Shown here one piece after another: positions 6,370-7,058 of a stretch of 7,058 nucleotides of DNA. The stretch is from contig PLSH01000425.1 of assembly GCA_003165095.1 (NCBI GenBank), positions 3,346-10,403 on the forward strand. Direction: 5' to 3'. Each line of letters starts with the position of its first letter. Position 1 is the first letter of the stretch. The position numbers were made by a program, and so were the translations under genes. The notes under the pieces are model-generated. The model did no database searches and was not told where the DNA came from. It was given only the letters and a program-made list of their open reading frames with translations. The stretch comes from Acidobacteriaceae bacterium (GTDB taxonomy: Bacteria > Acidobacteriota > Terriglobia > Terriglobales > Acidobacteriaceae).

Positions 6370-6619
6370 CTCCTACGACATGGCTGCCGTTCCTGAAGAC
6401 GGCTACATCGTGACTGACGAAAGGGGAGAAATCTACCTGTGCAATGCACGCTGCCTCTGCATCTGGGCCGTAACGCTAGCGACCAAGCCGGGACTGAGCG
6501 AAGAGCTCAAAGCCCGGAGGCTGGTTCTGAAGGTGCCCGCCGGGGAAGAGTTGGTGTTCGAGTCAATTGCCGGACTGGCACGATGGGCCAGCTCCCATGC
6601 GCTCGGGACGGCCGAGTAG
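6353..6619 (+). CDS. 88-aa cysteine-motif protein, third gene of the SNF2-SWIM operon (unknown function)
   Basis: This 88-aa soluble protein starts MKRRICSYD and has four cysteines: C6, then C30, C34 and C36 in YLCNARCLCIWA. The spacing of C6 and the C-x3-C pair after an aromatic residue resembles TRASH/YHS-like treble-clef zinc fingers, but a clear fourth ligand pair is not obvious. Residues 37-88 look helical and strand-mixed with no membrane segment. I recall similar MKRRIC-type hypothetical proteins in Acidobacteriota, without known function. Its ATG overlaps the SWIM TGA (ATGA, 6353-6356). The purine-rich SWIM tail codons provide AGAAGGG at 6334-6340, so translation is probably coupled to SWIM. 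A truncated second copy of the gene start lies at 1492. After the TAG at 6617-6619 the same frame stays open for 75 more codons. Confidence 0.82.
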   Translation: MKRRICSYDMAAVPEDGYIVTDERGEIYLCNARCLCIWAVTLATKPGLSEELKARRLVLKVPAGEELVFESIAGLARWASSHALGTAE

Positions 6620-6786
6620 CCGTTCCTATGTGCGAATAGCTCCTCGCTGCCAGCCAACCTCTCGCCCGCGCTCTGCTGGAGGCGTGGCGGGCGGCGTCCA
6701 GACTACAATGACGTCTCCGATCAATTCCAGCAACTTCCGGGCCCGGTAGTGTCGTCTCAGTTTCCTACTACGCCGGACTCACAGCG
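6620..6786. other. Gap between the operon and recombinase remnant; no clear terminator
   Basis: I see no convincing gene here. The arms CGCCCGC (6663-6669) and GCGGGCG (6687-6693) could form a hairpin with a 17-nt loop, but no T-run follows, so it is at best a weak terminator. One frame, continuous with the 88-aa gene after its TAG, is open to a TGA at 6845-6847 but resembles nothing I know. Confidence 0.4.
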
Positions 6787-7058
6787 ATGCTTACCGACGG
6801 GGCGCTTTTACGAACTGTTTCTTGCTCACGAGAACCCGGTAGACTGAAGCCACCGATGATCGGCAAGCTGATAAAGCGACTCGTCAAGAGAACATCGATA
6901 GAGTCACCCGAGTTGTATGGCGGGCACTCCCTGCGTGCAGACTTTGTCACTGAGGCCTCGGCTAACGGAGCAACGGATCTGCAGATTATGAAGCAAACGG
7001 GTCACACCTCGGTGGAAATGGTTCATCGCTATGCGCGCGCCGATCAAGAGGACAAGCA
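6787..7058 (+). pseudogene. Tyrosine recombinase C-terminal half (type 2), 5'-truncated, runs off the window
   Basis: The frame from an ATG at 6787 is open to the window edge. It reads DGALLRTVS and LIKRLVKRT, then the catalytic block GGHSLRADFVTEAS (box with H and R), QIMKQTGHTSVEMVHRYAR (second catalytic H and the tyrosine nucleophile) and DQEDK. These are the C-terminal catalytic motifs of a site-specific tyrosine recombinase of the HSLRAGF type. The N-terminal core-binding domain and the first catalytic arginine are missing, and the same frame is closed by a TGA at 6709-6711. So the gene is 5'-truncated. The retained motifs are well preserved, which suggests recent truncation or donor material for recombination. 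Its 3' end is outside the window. Its sequence type differs from the remnant at 1351-1464. Confidence 0.85.

Noticed and set aside
6663..6693. GC-rich hairpin as terminator of the operon
   Set aside because: The loop is 17 nt and no T-run follows, so it does not meet the pattern of an intrinsic terminator.
1391..6706. Shared 10-mer TCCAGACTAC at 1391-1400 and 6697-6706 as possible att cores
   Set aside because: The match does not extend on either side, and the first copy is simply recombinase coding sequence; chance is enough to explain it.
6640..6708. Possible missing middle part of the right recombinase (ALLEAWRAAS-like stretch)
   Set aside because: A TGA at 6709 follows and the spacing to the next conserved block is far longer than expected; similarity is too short to trust.
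1..7058. CRISPR array, tRNA or rRNA genes
   Set aside because: No regularly spaced repeats, and I saw no tRNA-like cloverleaf segments or rRNA signature on either strand by eye.

Overview
The window looks like an accessory segment of a bacterial chromosome, probably from an Acidobacteriota (Terriglobia-like) soil organism. That guess rests on the style of the secreted GH5 cellulase and on the small MKRRIC-type cysteine protein, which I associate with that phylum from memory. Nothing in the sequence proves the taxon. All convincing genes are on the + strand, and most of the window is moderately GC-rich; the stretch around 84-118, ahead of the first gene, is AT-rich.

Layout. Positions 1-184 hold the possible 3' end of an upstream reading frame, a perfect 7-1-7 inverted repeat at the window edge, and a 26-bp near-palindrome just before the first full gene. 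Positions 185-1243 encode a PDDEXK nuclease of the DUF1016/YhcG family. Positions 1244-1635 are a scar region. It holds a possible 33-aa ORF, the last 37 codons of a tyrosine recombinase (1351-1464), and an 18-codon relic of the start of a small cysteine-protein gene (1492-1548). Positions 1636-2754 encode a secreted GH5 glycoside hydrolase. Positions 2832-6619 form a tight three-gene operon: an SNF2-family ATPase with the bacterial SNF2-associated N-terminal domain, a SWIM zinc-finger protein with a histone-H1-like lysine tail, and an 88-aa cysteine protein. The spacings are 3 nt and then a 4-nt ATGA overlap. Positions 6620-6786 hold nothing convincing. From 6787 to the window edge is the C-terminal half of a second, different tyrosine recombinase that has lost its N-terminus.

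How it fits together. SNF2 and SWIM are a recurrent bacterial gene pair, and the coupling here says their products are made together, presumably as a DNA-translocating machine with a zinc-dependent nucleic-acid-binding partner. The 88-aa protein is the unexplained third member. The start of its gene is duplicated 4.86 kb upstream, directly behind the first recombinase remnant. The GH5 gene and most of the SNF2-SWIM operon therefore lie between two copies of the same gene start, and recombinase debris of two kinds brackets the block. I read this as a repeatedly reworked integration site that carries an orphan nuclease, a carbohydrate-active enzyme and a candidate genome-maintenance or defence module. 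The function of the SNF2-SWIM-88aa module is not established by the sequence.
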